Positions 32,993 through 44,793 of a stretch of DNA of 64,000 nt are shown in pieces (positions within the stretch are counted from its first letter, which is position 1; every line of letters starts with the position of its first letter). Both the position numbers and the translations under genes were made by a program. Source of the stretch: Nereocystis luetkeana (Eukaryota; Sar; Phaeophyceae; Laminariales; Laminariaceae). The notes below the pieces were generated by a model. It made no database searches and was not told the DNA's origin. It saw only the letters and a program-made list of their open reading frames with translations. Location of the stretch: contig JARUPZ010000006.1 in NCBI GenBank assembly GCA_031213475.1, forward strand, positions 3,749,501 through 3,813,500, in the 5' to 3' direction.

Positions 32993-35900
32993 TTAAATGT
33001 CTATGTTCTATTTTCCGAGTTCGGGCAGACGAAACAATACCGACCGCCCTGTCGAGGGACTACAGCAGTGCGTAGACCTCAAGCACAGCTAGTACATACA
33101 ACAGCAGTGCCTAGACCTACGAGGTATAACCTAGAACATGTGGTGTGCGGAGGGAGGAGGGGGGAAAGGCGGCGGAGGGGGCGAACAGCAGACGACAGCA
33201 GTCGACCACAATCCACATTTATTTGACACTCGCGGGTTCAAAGTGAAATCAATATCATCACGCACGCTCGTTTTTGCCGTGTGACGAAAGTGGTGCCCCT
33301 TCGCCTCAACCAAGCGCCTAGACTAGCCAACACAGGCAGCAGCAGCAGCAGCAGCAGCAGCAGCTTGATGATCTGCTGGTGTTGGCGCATGCATGTGTTT
33401 CTGCCTTTCCTGCTGCTACCCACCTGCTGCATGCAGTGTCGTTAACAGTCTCTGTACTACCTGGTACCCCCAGACAGACCGAGAGCAGCCAACACGTTTC
33501 CAACCCTCGCTTGGAAGTTCTCGTTGCGTTTGAATGTCAACGGCTCGAGCGACCACTATGTTACATAGGATGTTTCCTTAGCAGGGACGCGCGAGATGCT
33601 CTGCAGCGGTGCTGCTGCCGCTGCTTTGCAGCGATGTATCCGGAAACTAAAAAAAAAAAAAAACGGGACGAAACATGTGATACTGCTGCTGCTGTTGTAC
33701 TGCTGTCTGTATAGGTCGGCCTGCTGGGTTATCTTCTTGTATACGCACATTCGTACAACGCCAAGAACAGCAGCAAAGTTTTCAGTTTTGAGGGGGGGGC
33801 AAGTAACCGTGTGAAGCAAGCATGCGTGGGCGAAAAAACACACGAGGCCGGACGCGGGGAGGTGACGCGCGACCCCTTCTGCGCTGACTGCGACTTCGAC
33901 TACGCCCCATGCGGTGCTCGGCCGTGGTCAGAGCCCGCGTTGACTAGGCCGAGAGGCGACAGGCACACAAAGAGACCGCGAGAGAGAGGAGAAACTCACG
34001 GAACCAAAACAATATGACAAGCACGCCACCAAGGCTGTAGGTCGCCGTGAACGAGGACCGGTACGCACGTACCGTGGGTGTTGCATAGTCAGGCTACTCT
34101 CCACAAGTTTTGGCTGCTGAGCGCCCCCGGTCGGCTGATCTCACCTGCTCGGAAGCGTTTTCGGGCTCGTGCGCTGGGGTTGTCTATTTTTGACTTTTGG
34201 AGGAGTGTGCTGCAAATGGAGTTGTAACGAAGACTGAAGGCGGCACAAAGATGCCAACCAGGCGGGAAAAAGACGAAGAATACCCCCGTTTTTTTGTGGA
34301 TCGAGAGCAAAACGTCGAAAGTTCTGTGCCTGCGTGTGACGCCCAGCAGGCAGCCTTGGGGTTCCTACTGGGTGAGAAACAGGTGCGCTAAAGTGGGGTA
34401 TTGCCCACGCTGGGGGAAGTGCGTTCGCTGACCCCCGGCCCCCGGTAACCTGCAGTACTATTTGCTTGTGGTGGGCCTTTTGGTTTTGCGTTTTGGACGA
34501 ATATTCTTCCGCGTTTTTTTAACGTGATGAACATTTTATACGAGTATACCAGGTATTAATGATGCCAACCATATTGAATTTGATTGCGTCCTGTGTCCTG
34601 TGTCCTGCGAGCCCGTGTGGTCTTGGAGCAACTTTGCAGTCATGCCGTGCATTTTCCAGCTGTCGAAGCAGGCGGCTCAGCCGCACAGCCTCTTCTGTTG
34701 TGTCCGATGTCCGCCGGAAGCCTGTAGTACAGTGCTCGCGGAGCACGGGCTCGCTCGCGCTCGTCGAAACGAAACTATGTCCATGTTCTTGTACGTACAA
34801 GTTCGTATCATGTCATACGTGAATCCCTCGCACCACGTACTATAGTTCCGTTCCCCTCGCTGCCTCGGCAAGGAATGCTGCGAGGCATGCCCTATCAGGC
34901 TAATAGCGAGTGGGGTAGGTCTTTCTGGCGGGTGTAAGGCCGGACTCACCCTCAAGGAGTGATACCTTCTTGCTGCTGCCTGTGGCCGCGAGGCTCAGGC
35001 GGCAGTAGAGTTGGGTCGTACGTGGTGCGTCAGGCACGGAGACCTACGATTCGCGCGTCTTTTTAGGCAGCTGCGGCAGAGCAGCAATGCTCAATCGGGG
35101 TGTCCATGCGCGGAGGCAGGCGCCACCACAGGCCACACTACGGCACAGTCTATTGCGCCGGTAGGAGGCTGGATTCGACGACGAGGGAGGAGGGAGACTG
35201 AGCGTCGACGTGCGGGGAAGAGACGGATTGACCTCCCCCTGCGCGAGAATTTTTATTTCCCAGATCAGAACCGCAAGTGCGAGGAGCATTTTGTTTTTCA
35301 GGATGACGGAGAAAGGGAAACGACTGGAAGGGAATGGCAACGAGTGCACGCGCAAAGGAGCGGGTGGATTGGGCCAAGGCGATGATGCGGCCATGAAGAG
35401 CGGCAGGAAGACGGTGCATGGAGACCCATGATTTGCGCGCACACTATCATCACGAGAGAAGCAGTCATAGTTTGTTTTTTCCTGGTTTTGTTTTTCACGA
35501 GGCAGAATAGTATCTACCGGTACTCGTCACTGGTTTTTGTAGTTTAACGAGTTGTATACCCTCCATGGGGAATAACCTACGCAATTATCAGGGACGTGGT
35601 ATCATAACTGCTGTGCTGCACCTTTTTGTGTCAGACAGTCCAGGAAGAGATGGCGATCGTTGATATTCGTGTGGCAGTAAGGTTCGATTGCTCCTTTTTC
35701 ACTGCATATCCGCGAGTCTTCACTCTGTGACAGCACTCCAGATAGCAGGCAGGTGTGTTCCTCTTTCGTTTTCACGACTACCGTGCGTTTCGTACGGTGC
35801 AGGCAGCACTTCAGACAGCATCCGCTGTAGTCAGCAGCCACGAGTTGGTTAGTGGTGGGAACGGGGGTACTCTTCTATATTATAGTTGAGAGGATATACC

Positions 35901-36157
35901 CGCGGCCATGTTAGTTCAGTTTTGCACATTGGTTTTATCTTGTGTGCGCTTTTTCCGTCTCGTGTATTTTGAGGCAGCCGAATTTTCGATTTTTTTGTTT
36001 TTCGGATCTTCCTAGGGCTCCAGCACCTTTGTGTGACCACGGACTCCTTCGTCAGAGAGTTAATGTGAGAACAACAAAACAACAACAAACTATTAATATT
36101 GTACATGCAAGTATCAATATCAACATGTTAATAGTTCAACACCAAACAACACCAGCT

Positions 36158-36162
<5 letters not shown>

Positions 36163-36191
<29 letters not shown>
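36163..36191 (+). repeat. CAG microsatellite
   Basis: About ten tandem CAG triplets. Shorter CAG/CTG runs occur at about 18192-18213, 33331-33363, 37477-37497 and 5400-5480. Confidence 0.9.
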
Positions 36192-36192
<1 letters not shown>

Positions 36193-36604
36193 CCGCTGCC
36201 ATATCCGCCTGAGCAGCAGTCCTGAATCCCGGAGCCCTCAAGATGTGTACCATGAGGATGGCCGATCGTTCCGCCTCGATGAGAACGAGAGAAGTCCATT
36301 GTCGCTGCCGTTGTTGCCGTTGCTGCTCAATACTTCAAGAGGCGTTCGTACTGATGCGCTTACGAGTGCATATATACGAGTACGTAACTGGTACGGCCCG
36401 TGCGTGTCCACCAGAGATTACCTTGTAAAGCGCCCTGACAATAGATAGACCTTCTCTCAAGGTACAGCAGGGAAATATAAAAAAGTTTTTTATTAATAGT
36501 AACAGTGTGGAACACACGGTTTCGCATATACGGAATGGTACACACGTATTATCGCCTCGTAGACCCTGGTAGTCACCGGCCAGTATATACCTGGTATATA
36601 ATAA

Positions 36605-36686
36605 AGCCGGTCGCCCCGGTGGTTCAAGTGGTTAACCTCGAATTCTACTTGTTTGAGTCCTGGGTTCGAGCCCCAGGTGGGTCGGA
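36605..36686 (+). repeat. tRNA-like sequence, not a functional tRNA
   Basis: An A-box-like TGGTTCAAGTGGTTAACC and a perfect T arm (CTGGG TTCGAGC CCCAG) are spaced as in a tRNA. The acceptor strands do not pair, and the anticodon region has no proper 7-base loop. A decayed tRNA or the head of a tRNA-derived SINE. Confidence 0.5.
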
Positions 36687-36928
36687 CTTTGACTTTATTT
36701 GCAAAAATAAAAAAAGGATTCAATTGTTGAGAGCGCCTTGCAGCGTGGGTAGGCACAATTCGATGCGAGTCGACGAGGGAAGAAAAGGCTGAAATCTTCT
36801 CGCGATAAAAAATGTAGGCACGTACCGTAGCGGGAAGGGGGGAGAAGAGCCTGCTATGTGACCCGGATCTGAGTTACGAGTTGGAAGGAGAGAGAGAAGA
36901 AGATGTGCGAAGATAATGAATGGGATGA

Positions 36929-36960
36929 GAAAAAAAAAAATATATATATATATATATATA
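36929..36960 (+). repeat. A-run and TA microsatellite
   Basis: A run of A is followed by about 11 TA units. Confidence 0.9.
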
Positions 36961-37552
36961 GTCAATCGCTAGGGAAATACCAGGGTGATAGAAAACGCGC
37001 GAACGGTTCACGCAGCTTGCAACATTGAGTATCGATTGATCTGCTGATCGGTTAAACTCACAGCTGACGTACTTTTTTAGTTTCTTACCTGGTACCTGGT
37101 ATTAAATAATAAGAAATCTAGCCTACTCCTGGTATTAAATAACAAGAAATCTAGCCTACTGCTGTACCAGGTACAGGTACGTAAAGTAAGCAGTATTCCC
37201 GGTTTCTTGTGATATGTGTGTGTTCTTCACATTAAACTGTAAGCCGTTCTTTCTACCCACCGACATCCAGCACAACCAGTGTCCGTGCCGATTCTTCAAT
37301 CCTAGAAGAGATACAAGTTCTGTGGTGACAAAGCTACGCCACAGATTGTGATGGGACCGCAACAGCAGTAAAAATAAAATATTTAATAGTACTGCATTTT
37401 TTCTGGCACGAATGTTTTTTCGCGACGACTGGTGATGATGGGGTATCGTTAATGTGAGATCAACATCGACAACAAATGGCAGCAGCAGCAGCAGCAGTAT
37501 TATGACCTCATCATCACGCCGTTTGGGAAAAGGGGTGTACTGGGCGTACTCG

Positions 37553-37660
37553 ATGATATCGTGCATGACCGTAGTCGTACGATGGACCATAGACCCCCGC
37601 ATCCCTACAATGCCGGGACGGCGCACGTCGGGTTTTCACCGGCCAGGCAGAAGATTGCTT
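37553..37660 (+). mobile_element. SINE-like repeat, 5' half
   Basis: Matches the family core from the GACCGTAGTCGTA box to GGCCAGGCAGAAGATTGCTT, then stops. Confidence 0.6.
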
Positions 37661-37725
37661 GCACTTTTTTTTCTTTCTTTTTTTTTCCACCACTTTTACG
37701 TCCCAGCCTACTATAACTCGTATTA

Positions 37726-37830
37726 TTACGGGGGACCATAGTTAACAGGACCTATGGTATACATAAAAACCTACATATTTAACATTTTTTACTAACAATA
37801 TTTGGTCCTATTAACTATGGACCCCCGTAA
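37726..37830. mobile_element. TA-MITE copy 3
   Basis: A 105-bp hairpin element, TTACGGGGGACCATAG...ACCCCCGTAA, flanked by TA on both sides. Confidence 0.85.
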
Positions 37831-38044
37831 TAGTAGGAGGTTTTACCCTCAGCGATCTTCTGGACAAGCCGGGGTCACAGGTCAGAGGTGCCGTCCCTTC
37901 TCCCCCCCGGTACACGTGCCTTCCTTTTTTGTCGCGCACAGGGTTCAGCATTCCCACTGCTCGTCGAGTTTCATCGAATGTATAACTCACGCTCTCGCTC
38001 TTTCCGTAATCAGTTTTATGCAAGAAAAAGGTACGTACATACGA

Positions 38045-38122
38045 GCATGCACTCGGTGAGACTCGAACATACGGCAATGATCTTGATAGGCACGCGGGCC
38101 ACCTACCAAAGCCACGGGGGAC
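38045..38122 (-). repeat. tRNA-like sequence, decayed
   Basis: The minus strand has CGTGGCTTTGGTAGGTGGCC (A-box-like) and TGTTCGAGTCTCACCG (B-box). The T stem and acceptor do not pair. Confidence 0.4.
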
Positions 38123-38984
38123 GCACTAAGGACCGTTTGTAACGACGCATGTTTAGCGGAAAACTTGCGAAGCTTTTCTTTGGAGATTGCACTTCCTGTT
38201 CGTTGGCAGATTTTATGGAAAGATAAATTTGGTATTTTATTTTCTATTTTAGCCCAGCAACACCAACGCAAGGTTGTACAAACCTGACCACCCCACGACG
38301 CCCTACGCTAGACTCGCTCTAACTTGTGTAGTAGAGGGAGATACGAAGGATACCCGGTGGCATTGATCACAGTGATGATAGATAGGGCTAGCGACACTGG
38401 CCGTGAGCCCCATGTGGATGCAACATGGGTAGGTGTCGTTTTGTGCGGGGGCTAAAACATACTCACAAACAGCAGCCGTCCCAGCTTTTCCCAGGGGATT
38501 TTGGCCGGGCTGGAAGGACTGCCGACCTCTGAGGTACGTGGGCTGTGCCTGGAGTCGTTTTTGCGGCAGCATTTAATCCATATATAGAGAGCGTCGGCGT
38601 GCCGTCGGCTGCCTGCTGGGCAAGTCTTAAATAACACGGGACAGTTGACGCCAGCTATCTTCCAATAAAAATGGCTGAAAGAACGCGAACAACGGGAGCC
38701 ATCTTCCAATGAAATCGCTGTATTAACGGGAACCGCGGGAACCACGCGAAATCACGCCGCACACAAACGAGGTGAAAAAAGGCACAACTCGCAGCTCGCA
38801 CACCCACAGTCACGCAACGATTGACCTTCGATCTCGACATGCAATCTACCCATGGTCAACGAGCTTCGTACCGGGCAAGGCCAATGAGTGAAAAATTATG
38901 GCCTCGGAGGTATCATTGGCATCCGTGGTCTAGGGGGCGAGAGGTTGGCCGCGGCGTCCTACGCCCTTCGTCAAAACTTTCAAA

Positions 38985-39430
38985 AAGTTCTATTTTGTGC
39001 CAACGGAGAGGAATCGAGAGTTTTTGTCGTCTGTTTTCCACACACCAGCTGCCAAATATGTTTTTAGTAGACGCCTAGCCCACCCACGTCACATATCACC
39101 GACCGAAGTGTGAGAACTGTGATACTAGTGTGGGGCGGAGCCTCTAATCAGCGCGCTTCATTCTGAGTTCGTGGCGTAATCGTTGGGTTTGTCGATCGAT
39201 GTGAAACCTGAAAAATGGTCGATTTCTTGGCATTGGAGAGGGGTCAAGATTTTTTGTCGTCTGTCTTGCACAGACCAGCGCCAAGATGTTTTTTTATCAG
39301 ACGCCTGGTCGGCCCGCGCCACATATCACCGACCGAGGTGTGAGCACTGTGACACTAGGGTGGGTTGGAGACCTTAACCAGCGCATTACGTTCTGATTTC
39401 ATGACGGTATCGTTGGTTTTGCCGAGGATC
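38985..39430 (+). repeat. Tandem duplication, about 235-bp unit
   Basis: Two copies share TTTTTGTCGTCTGT(T/C)TT, CACATATCACCGACCGA and CTAAT/TTAACCAGCGC; about 80% similar. Nothing coding. Confidence 0.7.
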
Positions 39431-39725
39431 TAAAAAAAGTTGGCTTATGTCAATGGGAATGACTCCAGTGCCTGCCAGAAAAGGGGTTTTATATACATTG
39501 CGTGGCGCGCAATTAAAGTCCGCGTGAGCTGTCCCGTGATGTTAAAAATTTGCCTACCTGCTGCTGCTGTGAGGGGTTTGAATAAAACCTTGAGGGCGTT
39601 ATGATGCGAACTTTTGCCAAATATTGCCGCATATGCAGCGTTTCACGATAGAAGGTTTTGGCAACTTTATGGGAATTTGTCTTGCCAAAATAGCAAGTTT
39701 TTTGCTGTTTCATTCGCGTTAAAAA

Positions 39726-40055
39726 CGACCCTAAGCGCGAAGCGCCGTGAGGTCCTACTAATTACTGTAAGAACCGTGAGGCGGACTTGCATATGGATGA
39801 CAGCTTCAACGACTTAATTTAATTTCTGGTGTGGCCACTTCCAGAGAGAGCAATGGGAGTACTATGTAACTGCCTCTTGGGTGACTTACCATAAACACTA
39901 CCAGGTACTAGGTACGTGATACGATCGTCCCCCTTGCGCGGAGTAAAGCTTCTCCACCCCGCACAAATGATCCAACTCGACCACTACCAGGTACTAATTA
40001 AAAAATGTGTGCCCTGGTTGTCTACTTGTAGCCCACGCAGTGAGCGGTCGGAAGC
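39726..40055 (+). mobile_element. SINE-like repeat, 3' extended part
   Basis: Begins AAGCGCGAAGCGCCGTGAGG and runs colinear with 41850-42190, including CATATGGAYGACMGCTTCAA and a CCCTGGTTGTCTA end. Confidence 0.6.
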
Positions 40056-40184
40056 ACGACTCGCTCGTATATACCGGTACGTAATACAGGCTTTCTTGTC
40101 CGATGCAAAAGGGGCATATACTGCTTATACTGCTCTGTGCTATCAAAGTGCTTCGAATAGGCGGTGCGTACCGTTGGGCGAAGA

Positions 40185-40343
40185 TGTCAGGAGACATGTC
40201 AAGCCACGCAAAATGTGCGCCGTCAAGGGTGTTGGGCCGAGTGTTTCACACTAAAACCTAGTAGTTTGGTGTCAGTCAAGGCATATCGAGGCAAATTTGT
40301 GTCCTGTCAATGGGGTGAAAGTGCTGTCTCCTGTCTCCTGACA
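40185..40343. mobile_element. GTCAGGAGAC MITE copy 2
   Basis: The best copy: left TGTCAGGAGAC and right GTCTCCTGACA, with the inverted similarity continuing outward through CCGTTGGGCGAAGA. Confidence 0.75.
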
Positions 40344-40657
40344 TTTCTGCCGTTGGGTGGGTGGAACAACATGTGTAAACGAAGCTCAAGGTCCAAAGCG
40401 GGGATATACTGCCGTACGGCGTACCTGCTTATGTTTTTCCACAAGCAGCATGCGCGCATGAAGCGTGTTGGCGTGTAGAAAAGCATCCCGTATTATATTT
40501 GTATACAAGATTAATAAAACTGTTATAACCGTGTTTCTGTTAGACTTCCAGCGAGGACAGCCATCAGCCAACCGAGCCTCTTCAGGGATACAACTCCTGG
40601 TGTATGTACTCCTTACACGGGTGCTGCTGCTGCAAGCGGTACACTACATTATTAATA

Positions 40658-40762
40658 TTACGGGGGACCATAGTTAACAGGACCTATGGTACACTTAAAA
40701 ACCTATATGTTTAACCATTTTTACTAACAATATTTGGTCCTGTTAACTATGGCCCCCCGTAA
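40658..40762. mobile_element. TA-MITE copy 4
   Basis: A 105-bp copy nearly identical to 37726-37830, with TA flanks. Confidence 0.85.
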
Positions 40763-41102
40763 TAGCAGTATTCATAGTATACAGCACCTTGACAGGTTCT
40801 ATCTAGTCTGTTGATGCTGTAGCAGGTACTACAGTGTAGGTAGTACACAAACTGTATCCTCGGTAGCCATGGAGAGTTTGAGCCGAGGCAGCGGAGCGAT
40901 CGATCGGGCAGAGCATCGGTCCCCACTTCATTTTATAATTTTGGGCCAGATAAGATTCATGATCTGTATGATGTGGCTCTTGTTGCCGGGTGGGAGCTGT
41001 ATGATTTGAACGATCTAGCAAGAGGGTTGGATTTGTACTTGTCTACAGATCCTGCACGATATTACACAACACGTTACGGCAGATGTAGGATTTTCAGTAG
41101 AT

Positions 41103-41813
41103 TTATCTACCAGCAAGCAGTAGTAGACGGTGTATCGTCCCATATGAGAAGGAGTAACATTCCTCATCCGTCTTACATATAATTCGTGTATCGTAGTCAG
41201 AATCGGTCGCACAGGCGCATACCGGAAGTAAAAAATGAACTACAAGGTATCCATAGTTTTCCCCTAAAAAAAACTCACATCTCCATGGGTATTTCTGTGC
41301 CGAAAGATTCGCCCCTGTTTGCGACTCGCGACTCTCACTGAAATCAATCGCGATGAGGCCGGCATCGAAGCAACGAGCAAGATACACACCGTAGAACACG
41401 CCTGATAGCAGGCCCTGTGGGGATGACTTGCTGGCATCCAAAAAAGTATAACCGGATGTGCTGTTGTGGGAGTTTTCTTCTGTTTTCTTGTCTGTCATGA
41501 CGTATCGCGGGTGGCGGTACCATGCACGGGAGCCCTGCAAGCTTGTGAGAGTGGTAGCAGAAGGGGGGTGGTACCTGTGATTGTCAAGCCGTGCGAACAG
41601 ACCCCGGCGAGGTTGAAGAGGGCGTTCCAGCAAAACCGGGGGGGGATGAATCAGGGGGGTTTTCCCGTCAATGATAACCAGGGGGAGAAGGCGATGTGAT
41701 ATCAAGGGGGGGGGGGGGGGTGTACTCGATAGGAGATATGTACTCGATCTCATGCATGGCCGTAGTCGTATGACCATAGACCCTCGCATCCCTACAATGC
41801 CGAGACGGAGCAT
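41103..41813 (-). CDS. Long open frame partly inside a SINE-like repeat; uncertain
   Basis: A 236-codon frame begins with ATG at 41813. Its first 40 or so codons lie in a SINE-like repeat and its poly-G edge, which encodes a proline run. The remainder has ordinary composition: LPLVIIDGKTPLIHPPPVLL, LLSGVFYGVYLARCFDAGLI and NYGYLVVHFLLPVCACATDS. The length is unusual for non-coding DNA of this composition, yet there is no recognisable domain and the start is clearly mobile-element DNA. A real gene, if present, would use only the part left of about 41690. Confidence 0.2.
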   Translation of the reverse strand: MLRLGIVGMRGSMVIRLRPCMRSSTYLLSSTPPPPPLISHRLLPLVIIDGKTPLIHPPPVLLERPLQPRRGLFARLDNHRYHPPSATTLTSLQGSRAWYRHPRYVMTDKKTEENSHNSTSGYTFLDASKSSPQGLLSGVFYGVYLARCFDAGLIAIDFSESRESQTGANLSAQKYPWRCEFFLGENYGYLVVHFLLPVCACATDSDYDTRIICKTDEECYSFSYGTIHRLLLLAGR

Positions 41814-42190
41814 GTCGGGTTTTCACCGATCAGGCAGACATTGCTTGCACCAAGCGCGAAGCGCCGTGAGGTGTCCGGCGAGTCGCATGAAGGGTGAGCT
41901 GCATCCTACTAAGAACCGCTTTTGAGGCGGACTTGCATATGGACGACCGCTTCAATGAGTTGATTTACTTTCCGGTGTAGGCATTTCCAGAGACAGCATG
42001 GGAGTACTATGTACCTGCCTCTTGGGTGCCTTACCTTGAACACTACGTGATACGAGCATTCCCAATTGTGCGGAGTAAAGGTTATTTACCTCGCACAAAT
42101 GATCTAACTCGACAACCAGCTGTGGGCGACTGCTAAAAAAAAAAAAAAAAAAAACGGTACCCTGGTTGTCTAGTTCACGTAGTGAGCGGC
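41703..42190 (+). mobile_element. SINE-like repeat, longest copy, with poly-G edge and internal A-run
   Basis: It starts directly after a run of about 14 G with TGTACTCGATAGGAG. It contains the whole core and the 3' extension shared with 39726-40055. A 20-A run precedes the last 30 bases. Confidence 0.65.
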
Positions 42191-42317
42191 ATATTTTACA
42201 GTGTCGTTGCCAACCGACACCAACCCAACCTAAATCAAAAAGGGGGGGGGGGGGAGGGGTATATATATATATTCTATAGCGACTTATGTACTGCATGTTC
42301 AACCTTCTACAGCACTA

Positions 42318-42421
42318 TTACGGAGGACCATAGTTAATAGGACCAAATATTGTTAGTAGAAATGGTTAAATATATAGTTTTTATCTATACCACAGGTCCC
42401 ATTAAATATGGTCCCCCGTAG
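42318..42421. mobile_element. TA-MITE copy 5
   Basis: A 104-bp copy in the opposite internal orientation (the GGTCC-AATATTGTTAGTA side comes first), TA flanks. Confidence 0.83.
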
Positions 42422-42828
42422 TAGGAGCGTGCAACAGCACGAGGATCACCATGCCGAGCGTTTGTCGTGCTTCATCTTTCGGTGCAATCGGGGCACATCC
42501 CCTCTGTCTGGCCGCTGCTGTACCCGTCACATTGTGTTTTGGCGGTTTTTCCTTCGAGGCGTATGCCTGGAAGTCCCTGGGGGGGTTTGGCTACTCGTGG
42601 CTCCGTCCGCAGCTACCGGGAGCAGCTCGGGAGTCACTGGTGTGTGTAGCCGTTGCTTTAGACGCCTCAGCCAACACTCGTGTAAGAAAAAAAATACGAG
42701 AATTATTTTGAGAGATTCATCCTTGGGAAAGCAAGCCCCCCAAAACATCTAACATCACACGGCCGCCACACGACAGCACTCTACGGAGGACTAACGTAGC
42801 CGTCCGCTTGCTACGAAACAAAACAACA

Positions 42829-43522
42829 ATGGATGCCGCAGCAGCAGCACAGATAGGCCCCACCTACGATCTTCATATGGTCGAGCTGGAGCCTTGCCAC
42901 ACGATCTGCCGTCCCCTGCATACTCTCCTCGGCCGTGGCACCAGTACGTACGACTGCCCCCCCCCGCCCCCCCCCCCCCCCCTCCTCTTCCCTCTGTCAC
43001 CACTGGCCGTGTTTAACGCCATCTGCTGCCTTCGGGTGGCGCAGCTATTACGGGGGACCATAGTTAATAGGACCTATGGTAAAGATAAAAACCTATATAT
43101 TTAACCATTTTTACTAACAATGTTTGGTGCTATTAACTATGGTCCCCCGTAATAGCTCTTTTCCCCCCCCCCCCCCTCTCTGCCACTTGTCCACGAACGT
43201 CCGCTGCTTCGAGGATCTCCGGGCACCACTCGCCCCTTTTCTTAGCCGCAGTGGGCCTCGAAACAGCGGTCGCTAAACCAAAGACCAAGCCAATGGGGAG
43301 ATTTTCGTGGTTTCCTGGGTGGCTCTAAGCGAAACGCCCAAAACTTTTCCGCTAGATATCGGGGCTACTGCAGGTCATTTTGGGGTCGAGACCTGACGCC
43401 TTTTTATCCCCGCAGGACATCGTGGCAAATACAACCTGACGGAGTGGATGTTCATGCTCTTGTCCCACGTCGTTTTTTATTACATTCATTTTCTTATTTC
43501 TAAGGAGGCGATGCGCGCGTGA
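42829..43522 (+). CDS. Candidate two-exon small protein
   Basis: An ATG at 42829 follows an A-rich leader (AAACAAAACAACA). Exon 42829-42943 reads MDAAAAAQIGPTYDLHMVEL and on to CRPLHTLLGRGT, then meets a donor A|GTACGT. An acceptor after a T/C run (TTTTTATCCCCGCAG) opens exon 43416-43522, which restores the frame (codon A+GA), reads HRGKYNLTEWMFMLLSHVVF and stops at TGA. The result is 73 residues with one hydrophobic stretch. The intron contains a long poly-C run and a complete TA-flanked MITE at 43048-43152. I recognise no family. Phase agreement and good splice sites argue for it; shortness and the low-complexity surroundings argue against. It might also be the start of a longer gene. Confidence 0.33.
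43048..43152. mobile_element. TA-MITE copy 6, in an intron of the candidate small gene
   Basis: A 105-bp copy with TA flanks; almost perfect inverted repeats. It carries the uninterrupted AGTTAATAGG site that was hit by the nested element at 30350. Confidence 0.85.
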
Positions 43523-44102
43523 TCCACTGCATGCCCACCATACAAGCCGGGGAAGAAGTTGTGTGCATGCCGGGTGCGAATATTTTTCATGTAAGCCTGG
43601 TGTTTCGTACGGCATTTACACCAGAAATGTACCAGGTATGTGTACTTAAGACCGAGCTGTAAGCACTACCCGGTATTCAGTACCAGGCGTATACTTCGAA
43701 GTATCTCGTACGGCAGCGGTGCTATGTACTGAGATTGTTTGTATCCACTTGGTTTATCCCGCTTATTGCTACTGCTTCTACCACCACTGCTTTATTACGA
43801 CTCTGCTGTATTTCCTTCGTCCGCCGAATATCATGTTTACTTTATAGCGAGATGGGAGAGGGTGGAGAGAGAGAGACTTGACGAACTTTCGGGTGTGTCT
43901 TGGACGCGGGCCGCGATAGGGCATGTGCATGCCTTTATAGCACTGTTTTTGCCTTGCAAGGCAGCTATTTCTGACGGGCTTCACCCACTCATCGACTGAC
44001 AGGGACTCACCAACAAGGCGTGCCTTATTGTTGCACGTTATTTTCCGTTAGCACCTACCAAGGCCATGGGATGGGTCATCGAGTTAAACCTTTCCAAAAA
44101 TA

Positions 44103-44200
44103 CGGTCTCGTGTTCGGGAGCAACAAGTCAAATTTTAAGTAGTATGAAGGTGTCACCTGCTGAGCTAAAGGGATAAAAGATCGATTACCCAGCCCAGGTT
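44103..44200 (-). repeat. tRNA-like sequence, decayed, copy a
   Basis: The minus strand shares GGGTAATCGATC and TTAGCTCAGCAGG (A box) with 44364-44460; the B box is lost. Confidence 0.38.
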
Positions 44201-44363
44201 ACTCCTTACAACACTCTCCCCCCCTCTTAACGGCGTGTATTTGGGGCGTCGGTACCGTATACGGCTGCGCACTTTGACCCACCCGCTTCGTTTCCATACC
44301 TGGGGAACCGCCAGGGAGGTATTTGTTCGGGGGCGCACGCGCAAGCGCTTCTATAAAAGAAAC

Positions 44364-44460
44364 GTTCGAAGTGAGATTCGAACCCGTGTCCTGGACGACG
44401 TCAAACGTGAAGGTGTTGCCCACTGAGCTATAGGGGTAAAAGATCGATCGATTACCCAGC
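44364..44460 (-). repeat. tRNA-like sequence, decayed, copy b
   Basis: The minus strand has a consensus A box TAGCTCAGTGGGC and B box GGGTTCGAATC at tRNA spacing. The acceptor strands do not pair, which fits a tRNA-derived SINE rather than a tRNA gene. Confidence 0.45.
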
Positions 44461-44475
44461 CACCAACAGTACTCT

Positions 44476-44508
44476 GCCCCCCAAAACGGGGCTGCAGTCC
44501 TCAAAGGT
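44476..44508. mobile_element. TTAA-MITE, right-arm fragment
   Basis: CCAAAACGGGGCTGCAGTCC followed by TCAAAGG matches only the right arm. Confidence 0.5.
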
Positions 44509-44793
44509 TCAAGCTAAGTTAAGCCTGCATGTTTTCTCAAAAACTGCGTCTCTGGGTGACTTGGTAATTACTTACGAGGTACTACAGCAGTAGTATTAGT
44601 AGTATTACTATTAACAGTGACATTAGAATGGGCCTCCTTAAAATGAGAGCCGCATAACTTTTAGGTACTGCTTCAAGAGTAGCGGTCCCTCCACGAGAGG
44701 GCCGGCATGCATTCGCCAGGCAAAGATACCGGCACTACAGTATTTAGCGGCAACCTGCACCACTCCCTCCGCACACTGCCGCACTCTGGTTAA

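Larger units (their letters stand above)
30528..37552. other. Intergenic repeat field
   Basis: Apart from the listed elements I see only simple repeats, GTACGTAC-type phrases and short frames. A 124-codon frame at 35011-35385 has no features that make it convincing. Confidence 0.45.

Noticed and set aside
35011..35385. A 124-codon plus frame rich in Arg/Glu
   Set aside because: The opposite strand is equally open, and neither shows a motif, splice site or codon pattern that would favour a gene.
36605..36686. A functional tRNA gene
   Set aside because: The T arm is perfect, but acceptor strands do not pair and the anticodon loop has the wrong size, so I list it only as tRNA-like.
42451..42711. 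An 86-codon frame with an ATG in fair context and hydrophobic start
   Set aside because: It abuts a MITE, has no homologous domain I know, and no splice partner; too weak to list as a gene.
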